Part shown: one piece after another, positions 8,853-20,486 of the stretch
Layout of the letters: the number at the start of each line of letters is the position of its first letter
Numbering within the stretch: the stretch's first letter is position 1
Assembly (NCBI GenBank): GCA_030374805.1
Contig: JARGSG010000044.1
Coordinates: 1-42,378 of the forward strand
Source: Gracilaria gracilis
Taxonomy: Eukaryota; Rhodophyta; Florideophyceae; Gracilariales; Gracilariaceae
Reading direction: 5' to 3'
Length of the DNA stretch: 42,378 bases
Notes under the pieces: model-generated
Told to the model about the DNA's origin: nothing
Database searches by the model: none
Seen by the model: the letters and a program-made list of their open reading frames with translations, nothing else
Position numbers and translations under genes: made by a program

Positions 8853-9842
8853 AGCGTCAACAACTTGCAGACGTCGCGCTCATTTCTTACTTACTACTTT
8901 TCTTTGGAAGTTTTCCTATCTGCGTTAGAGTATCCCGCTGTTTTCTCTCTGGCGAATGGTGAACACATATCGCGTTTGTTAGTAACCCGCCGGCTCGAGA
9001 CAAGGGAGACAGCAAATCCTGCTCTGCGTCCGTGGAGTACGGAGGTCGATGAAACGGGCTTGGAACCGTAGAAGCGACCGTACTGCGCCGAAAGACAGAG
9101 CTACTTTCTCGTAAGAGACCAGCAAGGGTTCAACTGGGGAACGTGTATCTCGACTAGTACCCTCCTTGGGACTTCTCGTAGGGACTAACAGCGCCTCGCT
9201 CTGAAGTACGCAGAGCTTGGCAGGTGATCAAATCGTGCCTCACCCGGAGAGAGTGACCGGGGACCAGGGGTTCGGACCCACAGGGTAGCGGAGGTAGTTT
9301 CTCCTGTCAGTGCGCCCGCCTAAGAAGTTTCATCATCATTCCGGGTTCGAGTTGTACCTCACCCGTGAGCTTGCTCCAGGCGTCGAGTCTCCGAACTCCG
9401 CCTGTGATCGCGTACGGGACGCGTCCCGACGAGCGTTGCAGACTACCCCCACAGTCTCCGCTGGCGTCCTCGCTGTTGAGTGTTGAGCTTGAATCCACTC
9501 CAGCTTTTCTTTTACTTGCTTGTGGGGGGAAGCGGCATTGCATCCTTCACTCTGCCCTTTCTGCTCCGGGTTGGTTGTCTCTCACCCGTGAGTATACTCC
9601 AAGCGTCGAGTTCCACTCCGCTTGTGATCGCGTACTGGACGCGTCCAGACGAGCGTTGCAAACTTCGTTACAGAGTCTTCGCTGGCGTCCCCGCTGTTTA
9701 GTGTTGAGTCCTTACTCCACTCCAGCCCTACCCTCCTTTGTTAAGGAAGAATTGTTTCCCTCACGCCGCTTCTCTGATTCCTTCGTTTCTCTTCTACTCG
9801 TGAAATCCCTTGTACTGGAGTTTGGTAACTCTGTTTTGGAAC
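8853..9842 (+). mobile_element. Leader B of the Copia element
   Basis: About 1 kb between the primer-binding site and the gag start, with no conserved reading frame. The first half contains the segment shared with leader A (9101-9321). The second half contains a 223-bp tandem duplication. Several short frames run through it but change between units. Confidence 0.65.
9360..9740. repeat. 223-bp tandem duplication in leader B with paired palindromes
   Basis: CACCCGTGAG starts at 9360 and again at 9583. The two copies share GAGCGTTGCAGAC-type, CTCCGCTGGCGTC and CCACTCCAGC blocks but are diverged. Each has a perfect 14-bp palindrome: CGGGACGCGTCCCG at 9415-9428 and CTGGACGCGTCCAG at 9635-9648. 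The period is 221 bp in unit 3, where two G residues are missing between the copies. Confidence 0.85.
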
Positions 9843-10079
9843 ATGTCGGACTCGGAAGTTGAGTCTGAAACCAACTCTGGTGTCAAGATCCCACGCTTTT
9901 ATGGTAAGCGTGAGGAAGATTATACCCTTTGGCGCCATCGCCTTCGTGCCGCATGCCGAATCAAAGGTGTCTGGAACGTTGTGGTATCGAGTTCAGAGCA
10001 ATCCTCATCAGCTGAACCAGTGGATCGTGGGATGCAGTCTCGGATCACAACATGGTGGTTGCCGACATTGACTGGATGA
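9843..10079 (+). pseudogene. Copia gag N-terminal fragment fused to LINE, unit 2
   Basis: ATG at 9843, the first ATG after the element's long leader in a good coding context. About 58 codons look like a Copia gag start: an acidic, Ser-rich N terminus, then IPRFYGKREEDYTLW and RLRAACRIKGVWNVV, matching the common pattern 'F-x-G-x-(D/E)-x3-W-x3-(L/M)' of Copia gag. Copia gag packages element RNA into particles. After SSSAEPV the frame runs into LINE sequence out of frame and stops at 10077-10079. The rest of gag and all of pol are missing, so no functional particle protein can be made. Confidence 0.72.
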
Positions 10080-10743
10080 CAACTCAATTCTCACCTCGGA
10101 AACCAAAGATTTCGAGGGCGCAACTCAAATGCGTGGACAGAATCGAAGACGCTCAGACATATTACAAAGCCAATTTGCCTAATGTGGCTTCTCGTTTTGA
10201 CCACGCAACCTCAGAAGAGGATCTGGAAAATGCTTGTTGCCAACTTGTGGACACAATCAGTAGCCCCTGGATCACTTCCGTATCAATGCGTCCTGACCCC
10301 TATCGATTCTTCTGGGATTCTAGTCTTGACCAGTTGAGTCGTGTGCGATCTACATATTACAAACGGTGGAAACGAAGTGGTAACATTCAAATGTGGAATG
10401 TGTACAAGGTGATTGACCGATTCATTAAACGTCGTTGTCGGGCAAAGAAGAGACAACTGTTGGACGAATTTCTTGAAACCGCCGAGGACGAAACAGCATC
10501 TCAAACAGTGAATCGAATCAACTCGGTGATGAAATTACGATCTCAACATAGCGCACGGGCACTGGAACGAGGAAATCCATTAGACCCACAGGACTACGCT
10601 GAGTTTATTGCCGAGTACCAGCCACCTGAATGTGGGGTGAAAGCAGTCACATTTGATGTTCCGAACTCGTTCCGGATTGCATTGGAAAAATCGATCAAGG
10701 ATGCAAAGAAGGGAAGATCGATTGGGCGCGATAACGTGGCATC

Positions 10744-10748
10744 GGAAA
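10744..10748. repeat. 5-bp target-site duplication, left (GGAAA)
   Basis: GGAAA, repeated at 11477-11481. The uninterrupted copies have a single GGAAA at this place. Confidence 0.9.
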
Positions 10749-11476
10749 TGACGCAACGAACGCAGGTTAGAGAAGGAAAGGGGAAAGTAGTGAAGAAGAT
10801 GAGTAAGACAAACAAAGGGGGTAGGCCACCTTCTTCCCGAGTTTAGTGATCGGGCAGCGATCGCAACCTACAAATACTCTAGCGCGCGCCGCCGCCGTCG
10901 CATCCAGCGACATAACTGCACACGTTGTCAAAGTGTACACTTTGACAGCAAAAGCGCGCGCAAAACACAATACGAATTCAAGCAACTAAATCAAATCGTG
11001 CCAAATCCAATGCCAACTCCATGATCCATATCTTGCTCTAAAAAATTGACAATTTCGGTCTGGCACAGCCAACACCCTCGCGCAGCTCAGAATCGCATAT
11101 TCGCTCCAAAACCCTTCATAGTAGCCCAGAATCGCATACATTGCACAACCCCTCACAATGGCCTATAATAACAGATACTCCGCTAACGCATAACTGGCCA
11201 CCACCTATAGGCTGCAGCCAATCACAGCGTACCACTTGTTCCATCTGCCCTTCTCGCTCCATACAACACGTTCCACTTGTGCAAACCACGTTGCATGTAG
11301 CCATTTGCAGTAGCCAATCATATTGCAGTATCACGTTCGGTTCGCGGAGACACGCATATGCGCTTTTCTCATGAGGGTGCCCAAAAGTGCCCATGCTCTC
11401 CTGCAACTTTGTATTCCAAGTACTTGGAGCACCTTTGAGGGACTGACATGCACTCGACCACATCCATACATCAACA
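10749..11476 (-). mobile_element. Solo LTR of the same Copia family, inserted in LINE copy 3
   Basis: 728 bp, TG...CA ends, flanked by GGAAA duplications, absent from LINE copies 2, 4 and 5. The reverse complement aligns end to end with the LTR at 8125-8838 (TGTTGATG start; GTCGAGTGC, TGGGCACTTTTGGGCACCCT, AAAGCGCATATGCG and GTATTTGTAGGTTGCGATCG blocks) but is clearly diverged. It carries a perfect 22-bp palindrome at 10926-10947 (half-site TGTCAAAGTGT), replacing the hairpin of the other LTR. A solo LTR is the usual product of recombination between the two LTRs of a full element. Confidence 0.9.
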
Positions 11477-11481
11477 GGAAA
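11477..11481. repeat. 5-bp target-site duplication, right (GGAAA)
   Basis: Partner of 10744-10748. The LINE sequence resumes immediately with TGCTACAGG. Confidence 0.9.
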
Positions 11482-14006
11482 TGCTACAGGTGAGTCCAAC
11501 TTTGTGCGCTTCCACGCTTCTCAAGCTGTGGCGGCGTGCGGCAAGTTGGCATATCTACCATCAACGTTGCGACAGACACGTATATCGCCCATATACAAGA
11601 AAGGCGACATCTCGGTGCCATCCAACTACCGACCGATCTCTATTCTGTCGCACTTGCGTAAAGCAATTTCGGCTGCATTAAACTCGATCGTGATGAACTA
11701 TATCGAGTTTCATGAGTACCAGTATGGGTTCTCAAAGTACAATGGAACGGAACAGTCGATTGTGGAGGTGAGTAACATCATCAAAAACGGCCACTCGCGT
11801 GTGGCAGTACTGGATCTAACGAAGGCGTACGACAAAGTTAACCGAAAACTATTGTCGCAAGTGTGCGCATCGAGGTTACAACCGAAGCATGCGGCAATGA
11901 CTACTTTGCTGCTGCAACCAGTCAACGCTTTCATAAATGGAAATTGGAAAGATGAACAAGTACAAATGACTCTTGGAGTGCCTCAAGGTGACCCATTCAG
12001 CTGTACATTGTTCAACATGTATATTGATTCCATGCTATATCGAGTGCAGGAGGTGCCATATCATGTGTCGGATCGAGGTGCAAGTGCATTTGCCGACGAT
12101 GTGATTCTGATGGCGAAGACAGATAGCGGGCTGCAACAACTGCTAGACATATGCAGTAGTTGGGGCAAAGAAATGCAAATGCCGTGGAACACTGCAAACG
12201 GCAAGTCGATGGTACTGCAACTGCCTGCAAACCAAAACCACTCTGCAATATTCACACTTGCTGGTGATAAGCTGAGCGTGGTACGTAGTGCAGTATATCT
12301 GGGGGTGTCTCTAAACACCAGTGGAGTAACAGCCGACAAGCACATGGAACGGGTGCAAAATGCTCAACGTCGATTAGGAAGCCTAGCCGGTGCTGGTCTG
12401 CACCGGAATGGATTTGATACGCGCAGCTGTGTGAGTTTGTACCGCGCATTCGTGAGGTCGATTTACGAATATGCGTTGCATCTTGTACCGCTCACGCCTC
12501 ATTTGGAAATGGCGATAGTGAAGCTTGAGGCAACGTTCTTCAAACTGATTCTTGCAAAATGGCATCTCGGTTTGGAACATATCGGGTGCCGATGATGCGT
12601 GCACTTTGTCGTTTAGAGTCGGCGGCTCTGCGACGAATTGAGTTCGCCTCCAAACGTCTACGGCATTATCAATCGTGTCGTGAGACGGCATTGAACCTTG
12701 AATTGGAACACAGATCGCGACAGTTGAAGGTGAACCGGGCATGTCGGCAGCTGTCGCTGTATAATGCATATCCTTCTATTTCGGCACTACGAGCTGAAAT
12801 TGATAATGTTTGTACAAAAGGAATACGAAATATACGGGATGCGGAGTGGAAACTTGCCTCGGCAAGACGCGTTCGCAAAATCCCGTGTGGTGCAAATGGA
12901 AAATACCCACCCGTTCTTCGGTTGCGCAAAGTTTCACACCGAATGATGGGTATCCGATGGTACTTCAATGAGTTCCCAGCGAACCCAATGGAGGCACGTG
13001 ATGTACTTGGAAACGAGTACTGGAAGTACGGAAGACTGAAGGTACTACTCGGAATGGAAGATTGGTCACCTGGAGAGAAACAGGAGGCGACCGAAATACT
13101 AGATGTATTGGAAGAAGTACAGCTGTAAATCTGTGCTATAAGTAGTAAGAATGATTGCGTTGGTTCGTAATTGACCAAGTTAGTTTACACCTTGACAGTG
13201 CTACCCTGCTGCTCTTCATGGGACATTGGGAAAACTATAAATAGAAAGAAATTGATTGAAAAAAAAGAAAATGTCCGGTGTTCAAATGACTGTGGGTGAA
13301 CCAGAAGGTTGTCCTGATTTGCATGTCTGTTAAACCTACAGAAGAGAAGATTTTCCAAGAGGTTGTTATTTTGTTACATACTTGGAGGAAATATATAGTT
13401 CAAGGATCTAGAAGGTTGTCATTTGTGCATGTCTACATCGCTTCTGTGATGGCATTGAGGCAGAAAGTGTGTTGCTTTGCAGGTTTGAAAAGAACTGGAA
13501 TTCAATTTGCTTTTAAGGTCAGTGAGAGAGGGAGGGTTGCTGAAGATCATCCTGAGATTTAACCTCTCAGTGTCTCGTCAGTTCTTTCCTGCTTAGAAGA
13601 TGGTGTCTCATTGCCTTCGTTACAAGTGTTGGATTACTGCGATTGAAGTGAGTGACAGAGGGAGGGTGTCGAAAGAAGACCCGATGCTGTCACTCTCATA
13701 TTAAGTCAAACAGTACGCAAGTGTGGTAGAAGTACACTGGTCATTGATGTACGAATATGGACTTTGACACAACTCATTAGGCTGTTGAACTGGCTGTCAC
13801 CATCCCTCTGCACGATATTACTGAAAGGGTTGCATTGCACATATTACACCAAGTTAATTGTGCTGTTGGTGCTTGTGCGACTCGCTTGAAGTCAGTAACA
13901 GAGGGAGGGTGTTGGATGTCATGCTGTCACTGACATCAAGCTGTTCACATGTGACAAGTCTAGAATGGTACCTTGGTATGTGAAACTATGACGGATGTCG
14001 TTCTGT

Positions 14007-14082
14007 ACGCTCCATTGTGTTGGATACGCTCCATTGTGTTGGATACGCTCCATTGTGTTGGATACGCTCCATTGTGTTGGAT
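14007..14082. repeat. 19-bp minisatellite, 4 copies
   Basis: Same repeat as at 1512, four identical copies. Confidence 0.95.
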
Positions 14083-14767
14083 GGTGGAAGAGCCACCATT
14101 GGATGAACGTGTCAGATGTGGTGCTGTGTCGAATATCAAGGTGTTCAGATGGGTTCGTACAGACAGACTGTACACCAGGACACGTTGTCTAGAGTGGTCG
14201 AGGTGCACAGTGTGCACATGTAGCAATGTAGATACTTGGTACATGGTGCACGAGTGTTGACACTGTTGAGTGGTTGACATCATGTTCGGGTAGTGCTGCA
14301 TGCACATGTATGTATCTGGATGCATGGAACTTGTTGGCTGTGTTTGGTTCAGGCCATATGGTTTACAGGTACTTGTCGCTGACGTGTGACTTGGTGAGCC
14401 TAGACATACACATTATGGCGTCGTGTACTGATTACAGGTTGCAGGCAACAGGTGCGGGTGTTTGTGTATGGATTGTCGTGGTCTGGTCATTATGGTGCGC
14501 TGTCGTATTGTGTGTATGCACTGTCATGGATGCGCATGGTTGTACATTGTTGTACATTGTTGTGCAGTATTACGGAATTGTTTTGCACTGCTGTGCACTG
14601 CTGTGCACTGCTGTGCACTGTGGTGCATTGTTACTTGTAAGCTGTCATGAATTGTGGCAGCGTTACCATGTCATGTTAGAAGACGATTGGTAGTATTGAG
14701 TGTCCCTGCTTAGTGGCTTAGGTTTTACTCAGAGTTGGAGTTGTTCGGTGGTGCGACGAAGAACTGC

Positions 14768-14775
14768 TATATAAG
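14768..14775 (+). promoter_or_regulatory. TATA-like box, unit 3
   Basis: TATATAAG in the same context as 2263. Confidence 0.35.
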
Positions 14776-15312
14776 TTGTGAGCTAAGCACCTCCAAGTAA
14801 ATCCCAGCCAGAGCTGGCGAACTTCCCTTGCATCCCCTCAACTTTCCCTTCCAGCTATAACCTCCAGCAGGTTATCGGCCCAGCCCCGCTGACCTCTGCC
14901 GATTTTTGTTCGTCATGATTCCCTTACTGCCGCTCTCCCTCACCGCCAACCTCGTTATTCATCGCCGTTGTTGATGTTTCTGTTGTTTGTTCGATTCCGT
15001 TTCTTGTGTTATTGGTTTGTTTCGTTGGTGTTGTAATTCCCTTTTTCGATTGCGTTCCTCCCTGAGGGCGTTGTGTTGGTAGTGGTTCGACGTTGACTCT
15101 CTTTCGTGATTGTGTTTGGGTGCTCGTTGTTGCCCTTGTTGTCGATCGCTATCCGATTTGTTTGGTCTCCCACTATTGTTGTTGTTGTTGGGATCCCCGC
15201 GTCGTGTTTGCGGGTTCTGATCTGAGAGGTTGAGACCATTTTTATTGAAGTCTGGGCACTAGCTTTGTGCTCAGCTGTTGTTGTTGAAGTCCGTGCACTA
15301 CGTGTGTGCTCG

Positions 15313-16124
15313 GCATTTTTGGTCATCACTGCATTACCTGTGCGACGAAGGGTTGATCCGAGTAATCGGGGACGGGAGCCAGGCGGCTTGAACCAAGGTG
15401 GACGTGCTGACTAGCGGGCTCCACCGGTCCTTTTGGGCGGATAACGGTGTTGTACGCGCTGAAGCTAACGGGGTGCCGTGGCGTACTGCACTTTGGTTGT
15501 GGTGTTTGACTTTTGTTTGTTGAACCTGACTGTGTGTTAGGTGCTTGGACGGCGGTGAAGGCATCCATAAGGAGCTTTTGATCCGTGCAACTGACTCATT
15601 GGCTTGTCCAGTGGGCTTTTAGTACGGGGAGGCAACGTATCGAAGGCTGACCTCCCATTGGGATCAGGCCGCTTGTGATCTTCATTGATTGCTCGCTAGA
15701 AGCGTACCTTGGGTGTCAATGTAGCTGCTGTTTCAAGGTCGCGCAAGTTCTTGCAAGAGATCAGAGAGGGTTTTACTTGGTGAAGGCATATCTTTGGCCA
15801 TTAACCATCCTCTGGACATCTCGTAGAGAGCAACGCGCCTTCTCCGGGAACGCAGGAGGAGGTAGACTGAAGAAGTCGTTTCCTACCCGGAAGGTCTCCG
15901 GAGGTCAGGGGTCCGACTCCCTAGGGTACCGGGAATAGTATTTCCTGCCAGTGGGCCTGATGATCATTTGTTTGTTGCTTGCTTTTGCTTCTGTGTTTAC
16001 TAGAGCTCAGGAGGTTGAGTGTTTTCATGCCTGAGACTCTATGAAACTGTTTTCCCTACGCATTCCGGAAGGTTGTCTTTATGCATGTCTGAGTACAATG
16101 AAAGTATCAGAAGGTTGCGATGTA
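15313..16124 (+). mobile_element. Leader A and 52-bp repeat tract, unit 3
   Basis: Copy of 7312-8124 with few base changes. Non-coding. Confidence 0.55.
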
Positions 16125-16838
16125 TGTTGATGTTGGGACATGGTCGAGTGCCGGTCAGTCCTACAGGTTGGTCTCGGACTACTTGGAAGCAAAGTTGCAG
16201 GGGACGATGGGCACTTTTGGGCACCCTCTTCGCAAAAGCGCATATGCGCCTCTGCTCAACCCCAACGTGAAACGGCAATATGATTGGCTACTGCAAATGT
16301 TCTTGTGCAACGTGGTGTCTACAAATGCCATGGATTGTATGGAGAGTTATGGTGGTATGGGCCAAGCGCAGCTCTGTGGTTGGACGAGGCTTAGAGTAGT
16401 AGACTGACTATGCAGATAGCGAGGATGTGCTTCCCTAGGCTGGAATGGGCGGTTTTGCATGCAATATGCGATTCTGGGATGCGCAAGGCGGTTGGAGTGC
16501 CACCATGCAAATTGATGATTTTTTAGATCTGGTTCTGAATCAAAGGACTGGCAATGGATTTGTAGTGTTGATTGATTTAGTTATTTGAAATTGTTGTACT
16601 CCAGTTTGCGCGCACTTTCCGTGTACAACTGCACACACGTGCAACTTTTAATGACCGCCGTCGTCGCTTGCTGCGACGACGGTGAAGCGCGCGCTAGGGT
16701 ATTTGTAGGTTGCGATCGACGACCCTCGAGTAAACGGGTCGACCCAAGGCCGTCAACCTTCACTTGTTTTACTTTCTCTTTCTTCAATATCCATCTCTAC
16801 TTACTTCCCTTTCTACCCTACCTGCGTGCGTTTCGTTA
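16125..16838 (+). mobile_element. Copia-type 5' LTR, unit 3
   Basis: Near-identical to 8125-8838, including the CCGTCGTCGC hairpin and the CGTTA end. Confidence 0.82.
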
Positions 16839-16852
16839 GGTTATGGGCCCAG
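16839..16852 (+). promoter_or_regulatory. Primer-binding site, unit 3
   Basis: GGTTATGGGCCCAG directly after the LTR, as in unit 2. Confidence 0.8.
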
Positions 16853-17840
16853 AGCGTCAACAACTTGCAGACGTCGCGCTCATTTCTTACTTACTACTTT
16901 TCTTTGGAAGTTTTCCTATCTGCGTTAGAGTATCCCGCTGTTTTCTCTCTGGCGAATGGTGAACACATATCGCGTTTGTTAGTAACCCGCCGGCTCGAGA
17001 CAAGGGAGACAGCAAATCCTGCTCTGCGTCCGTGGAGTACGGAGGTCGATGAAACGGGCTTGGAACCGTAGAAGCGACCGTACTGCGCCGAAAGACAGAG
17101 CTACTTTCTCGTAAGAGACCAGCAAGGGTTCAACTGGGGAACGTGTATCTCGACTAGTACCCTCCTTGGGACTTCTCGTAGGGACTAACAGCGCCTCGCT
17201 CTGAAGTACGCAGAGCTTGGCAGGTGATCAAATCGTGCCTCACCCGGAGAGAGTGACCGGGGACCAGGGGTTCGGACCCACAGGGTAGCGGAGGTAGTTT
17301 CTCCTGTCAGTGCGCCCGCCTAAGAAGTTTCATCATCATTCCGGGTTCGAGTTGTACCTCACCCGTGAGCTTGCTCCAGGCGTCGAGTCTCCGAACTCCG
17401 CCTGTGATCGCGTACGGGACGCGTCCCGACGAGCGTTGCAGACTACCCCCACAGTCTCCGCTGGCGTCCTCGCTGTTGAGTGTTGAGCTTGAATCCACTC
17501 CAGCTTTTCTTTTACTTGCTTGTGGGGAAGCGGCATTGCATCCTTCACTCTGCCCTTTCTGCTCCGGGTTGGTTGTCTCTCACCCGTGAGTATACTCCAA
17601 GCGTCGAGTTCCACTCCGCTTGTGATCGCGTACTGGACGCGTCCAGACGAGCGTTGCAGACTTCGTTACAGAGTCTCCGCTGGCGTCCCCGCTGTTTAGT
17701 GTTGAGTCCTTACTCCACTCCAGCCCTACCCTCCTTTGTTAAGGAAGAATTGTTTCCCTCACGCCGCTTCTCTGATTCCTTCGTTTCTCTTCTACTCGTG
17801 AAATCCCTTGTACTGGAGTTTGGTAACTCTGTTTTGGAAC
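16853..17840 (+). mobile_element. Leader B, unit 3
   Basis: Copy of 8853-9842. Tandem duplication starts at 17360 and 17581. Palindromes are at 17415-17428 and 17633-17646. Non-coding. Confidence 0.65.
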
Positions 17841-18077
17841 ATGTCGGACTCGGAAGTTGAGTCTGAAACCAACTCTGGTGTCAAGATCCCACGCTTTTAT
17901 GGTAAGCGTGAGGAAGATTATACCCTTTGGCGCCATCGCCTTCGTGCCGCATGCCGAATCAAAGGTGTCTGGAACGTTGTGGTATCGAGTTCAGAGCAAT
18001 CCTCATCAGCTGAACCAGTGGATCGTGGGATGCAGTCTCGGATCACAACATGGTGGTTGCCGACATTGACTGGATGA
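17841..18077 (+). pseudogene. Copia gag N-terminal fragment fused to LINE, unit 3
   Basis: Same 79-codon frame as 9843-10079: gag start, then out-of-frame LINE sequence to a TGA. The unchanged sequence reflects recent duplication, not function. Confidence 0.72.
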
Positions 18078-20344
18078 CAACTCAATTCTCACCTCGGAAA
18101 CCAAAGATTTCGAGGGCGCAACTCAAATGCGTGGACAGAATCGAAGACGCTCAGACATATTACAAAGCCAATTTGCCTAATGTGGCTTCTCGTTTTGACC
18201 ACGCAACCTCAGAAGAGGATCTGGAGGATGCTTGTTGCCAACTTGTGGACACAATCAGTAGCCCCTGGATCACTTCCGTATCAATGCGTCCTGACCCCTA
18301 TCGATTCTTCTGGGATTCTAGTCTTGACCAGTTGAGTCGTGTGCGATCTACATATTACAAACGGTGGAAACGAAGTGGTAACATTCAAATGTGGAATGTG
18401 TACAAGGTGATTGACCGATTCATTAAACGTCGTTGTCGGGCAAAGAAGAGACAACTGTTGGACGAATTTCTTGAAACCGCCGAGGACGAAACAGCATCTC
18501 AAACAGTGAATCGAATCAACTCGGTGATGAAATTATGATCTCAACATAGCGCACGGGCACTGGAACGAGGAAATCCATTAGACTCACAGGACTACGCTGA
18601 GTTTATTGCCGAGTACCAGCCACCCTGCATTGGAAAAATCGATCAAGGATGCAAAGAAGGGAAGATCGATTGGGCGCGATAACGTGGCATCGGAAATGCT
18701 ACAGGTGAGTCCAACTTTGTGCGCTTCCACGCTTCTCAAGCTGTGGCGAGCGTGTGGCAAGTTGGCATATCTACCATCAACGTTGCGGCAGACACGTATA
18801 TCGCCCATATACAAGAAAGGCGACATCTCGGTACCATCCAACTACCGACCGATCTCTATTCTGTCGCACTTGCGCAAAGCAATTTCGGCTGCATTAAACT
18901 CGATCGTGATGAACTATATCGAGTTTCATGAGTACCAGTATGGGTTCTCAAAGTACAATGGAACAGAACAGTCGATTGTGGAGGTGAGTAACATCATCAA
19001 AAACGGCCACTCGCGTGTGGCAGTACTGGATCTAACGAAGGCGTACGACAAAGTTAACCGAAAACTATTGTCGCAAGTGTGCGCATCGAGGTTACAACCG
19101 AAGCATGCGGCAATGACTACTTTGCTGCTGCAACCAGTCAACGCTTTCATAAATGGAAATTGGAAAGATGAACAAGTACAAATGACTCTTGGAGTGCCTC
19201 AAGGTGACCCATTCAGCTGTACATTGTTCAACATGTATATTGATTCCATGCTATATCGAGTGCAGGAGGTGCCATATCATGTGTCGGATCGAGGTGCAAG
19301 TGCATTTGCCGACGATGTGATTCTGATGGCGAAGACAGATAGCGGGCTGCAACAACTGCTAGACATATGCAGTAGTTGGGGCAAAGAAATGCAAATGCCG
19401 TGGAACACTGCAAACGGCAAGTCGATGGTACTGCAACTGCCTGCAAACCAAAACCACTCTGCAATATTCACACTTGCTGGTGATAAGCTGAGCGTGGTAC
19501 GTAGTGCAGTATATCTGGGGGTGTCTCTAAACACCAGTGGAGTAACAGCCGACAAGCACATGGAACGGGTGCAAAATGCTCAACGTCGATTAGGAAGCCT
19601 AGCCGGTGCTGGTCTGCACCGGAATGGATTTGATACGCGCAGCTGTGTGAGTTTGTACCGCGCATTCGTGAGGTCGATTTACGAATATGCGTTGCATCTT
19701 GTACCGCTCACGCCTCATTTGGAAATGGCGATAGTGAAGCTTGAGGCAACGTTCTTCAAACTGATTCTTGCAAAATGGCATCTCGGTTTGGAACATATCG
19801 GGTGCCGATGATGCGTGCACTTTGTCGTTTAGAGTCGGCGGCTCTGCGACGAATTGAGTTCGCCTCCAAACGTCTACGGCATTATCAATCGTGTCGTGAG
19901 ACGGCATGTAACCTTGAATTGGAACACAGATCGCGACAGTTGAAGGTGAACCGGGCATGTCGGCAGCTGTCGCTGTATAATGCATATCCTTCTATTTCGG
20001 CACTACGAGCTGAAATTGATAATGTTTGTACAAAAGGAATACGAAGTATACGGGATGCGGAGTGGAAACTTGCCTCGGCAAGACGCGTTCGCAAAATCCC
20101 GTGTGGTGCAAATGGAAAATACCCACCCGTTCTTCGGTTGCGCAAAGTTTCGCACCGAATGATGGGTATCCGATGGTACTTCAATGAGTTCCCAGCGAAC
20201 CCAATGGAGGCACGTGATGTACTTGGAAACGAGTACTGGAAGTACGGAAGACTGAAGGTACTACTCGGAATGGAAGATTGGTCACCTGGAGAGAAACAGG
20301 AGGCGACCGAAATACTAGATGTATTGGAAGAAGTACAGCTGTAA
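18014..20344 (+). pseudogene. LINE endonuclease tail and reverse transcriptase, broken (copy 4)
   Basis: Begins with the SDHNMVVADIDW endonuclease end. Lesions: a CGA-to-TGA stop at 18536-18538 (shared with copy 5); a 50-bp deletion between 18625 and 18626, upstream of the RT fingers; and the shared one-base loss near 19772. The catalytic region (LDLTKAYD, GVPQGDP, FADD) is intact in one frame, 18606-19811. The C-terminal region continues in another frame to 20344. It cannot encode a complete RT protein. Confidence 0.88.
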
Positions 20345-20486
20345 ATCTGTGCTATAAGTAGTAAGAATGATTGCATTGGTTCGTAATTGACCAAGTTAGT
20401 TTACACCTTGACAGTGCTACCCTGCTGCTCTTCATGGGACATTGGGAACACTATAAATAAAAAGAAATTGATTGAAAAAAAAGAAA
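18014..20486 (+). mobile_element. LINE copy 4
   Basis: Same left fusion to gag and same 3' end as copy 3, but without the solo LTR. The A-rich tail has AATAAA and is followed by ATGTCTGGTGTT. Confidence 0.85.

Larger units (their letters stand above)
10016..13128 (+). pseudogene. LINE endonuclease tail and reverse transcriptase, broken (copy 3)
   Basis: The LINE part starts at about 10016-10030 with WDAVSDHNMVVADIDW, the C-terminal SDH motif of an APE-type LINE endonuclease; the rest of the endonuclease is missing. The RT frame runs on to 10748, where a 728-bp solo LTR interrupts it just upstream of the finger motifs. It resumes at 11482. Two single-base losses follow: near 11533 (GTGGCGGCG where the others have GTGGCGAGCG) and near 12556 (CTTGCAAAATGG where copy 2 has CTTGGAAAAATGG). 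The 12556 lesion is shared with copies 4 and 5. Motifs LDLTKAYD, GVPQGDP and FADD are intact between the breaks. Confidence 0.88.
10016..13270 (+). mobile_element. LINE copy 3 with nested solo LTR
   Basis: Joined at the left to Copia gag and ending at the right with 3' UTR and A-rich tail before ATGTCCGGTGTT. The gag-LINE joint is the same in copies 3, 4 and 5, so it was made once and then amplified. Confidence 0.85.
13271..15312. repeat. Array unit 3 flank block
   Basis: Same block as 776-2807 and 5278-7311. Small private changes include CTGTGGTGCATTG in the TGTGCACTGC tract. No gene seen. Confidence 0.9.
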
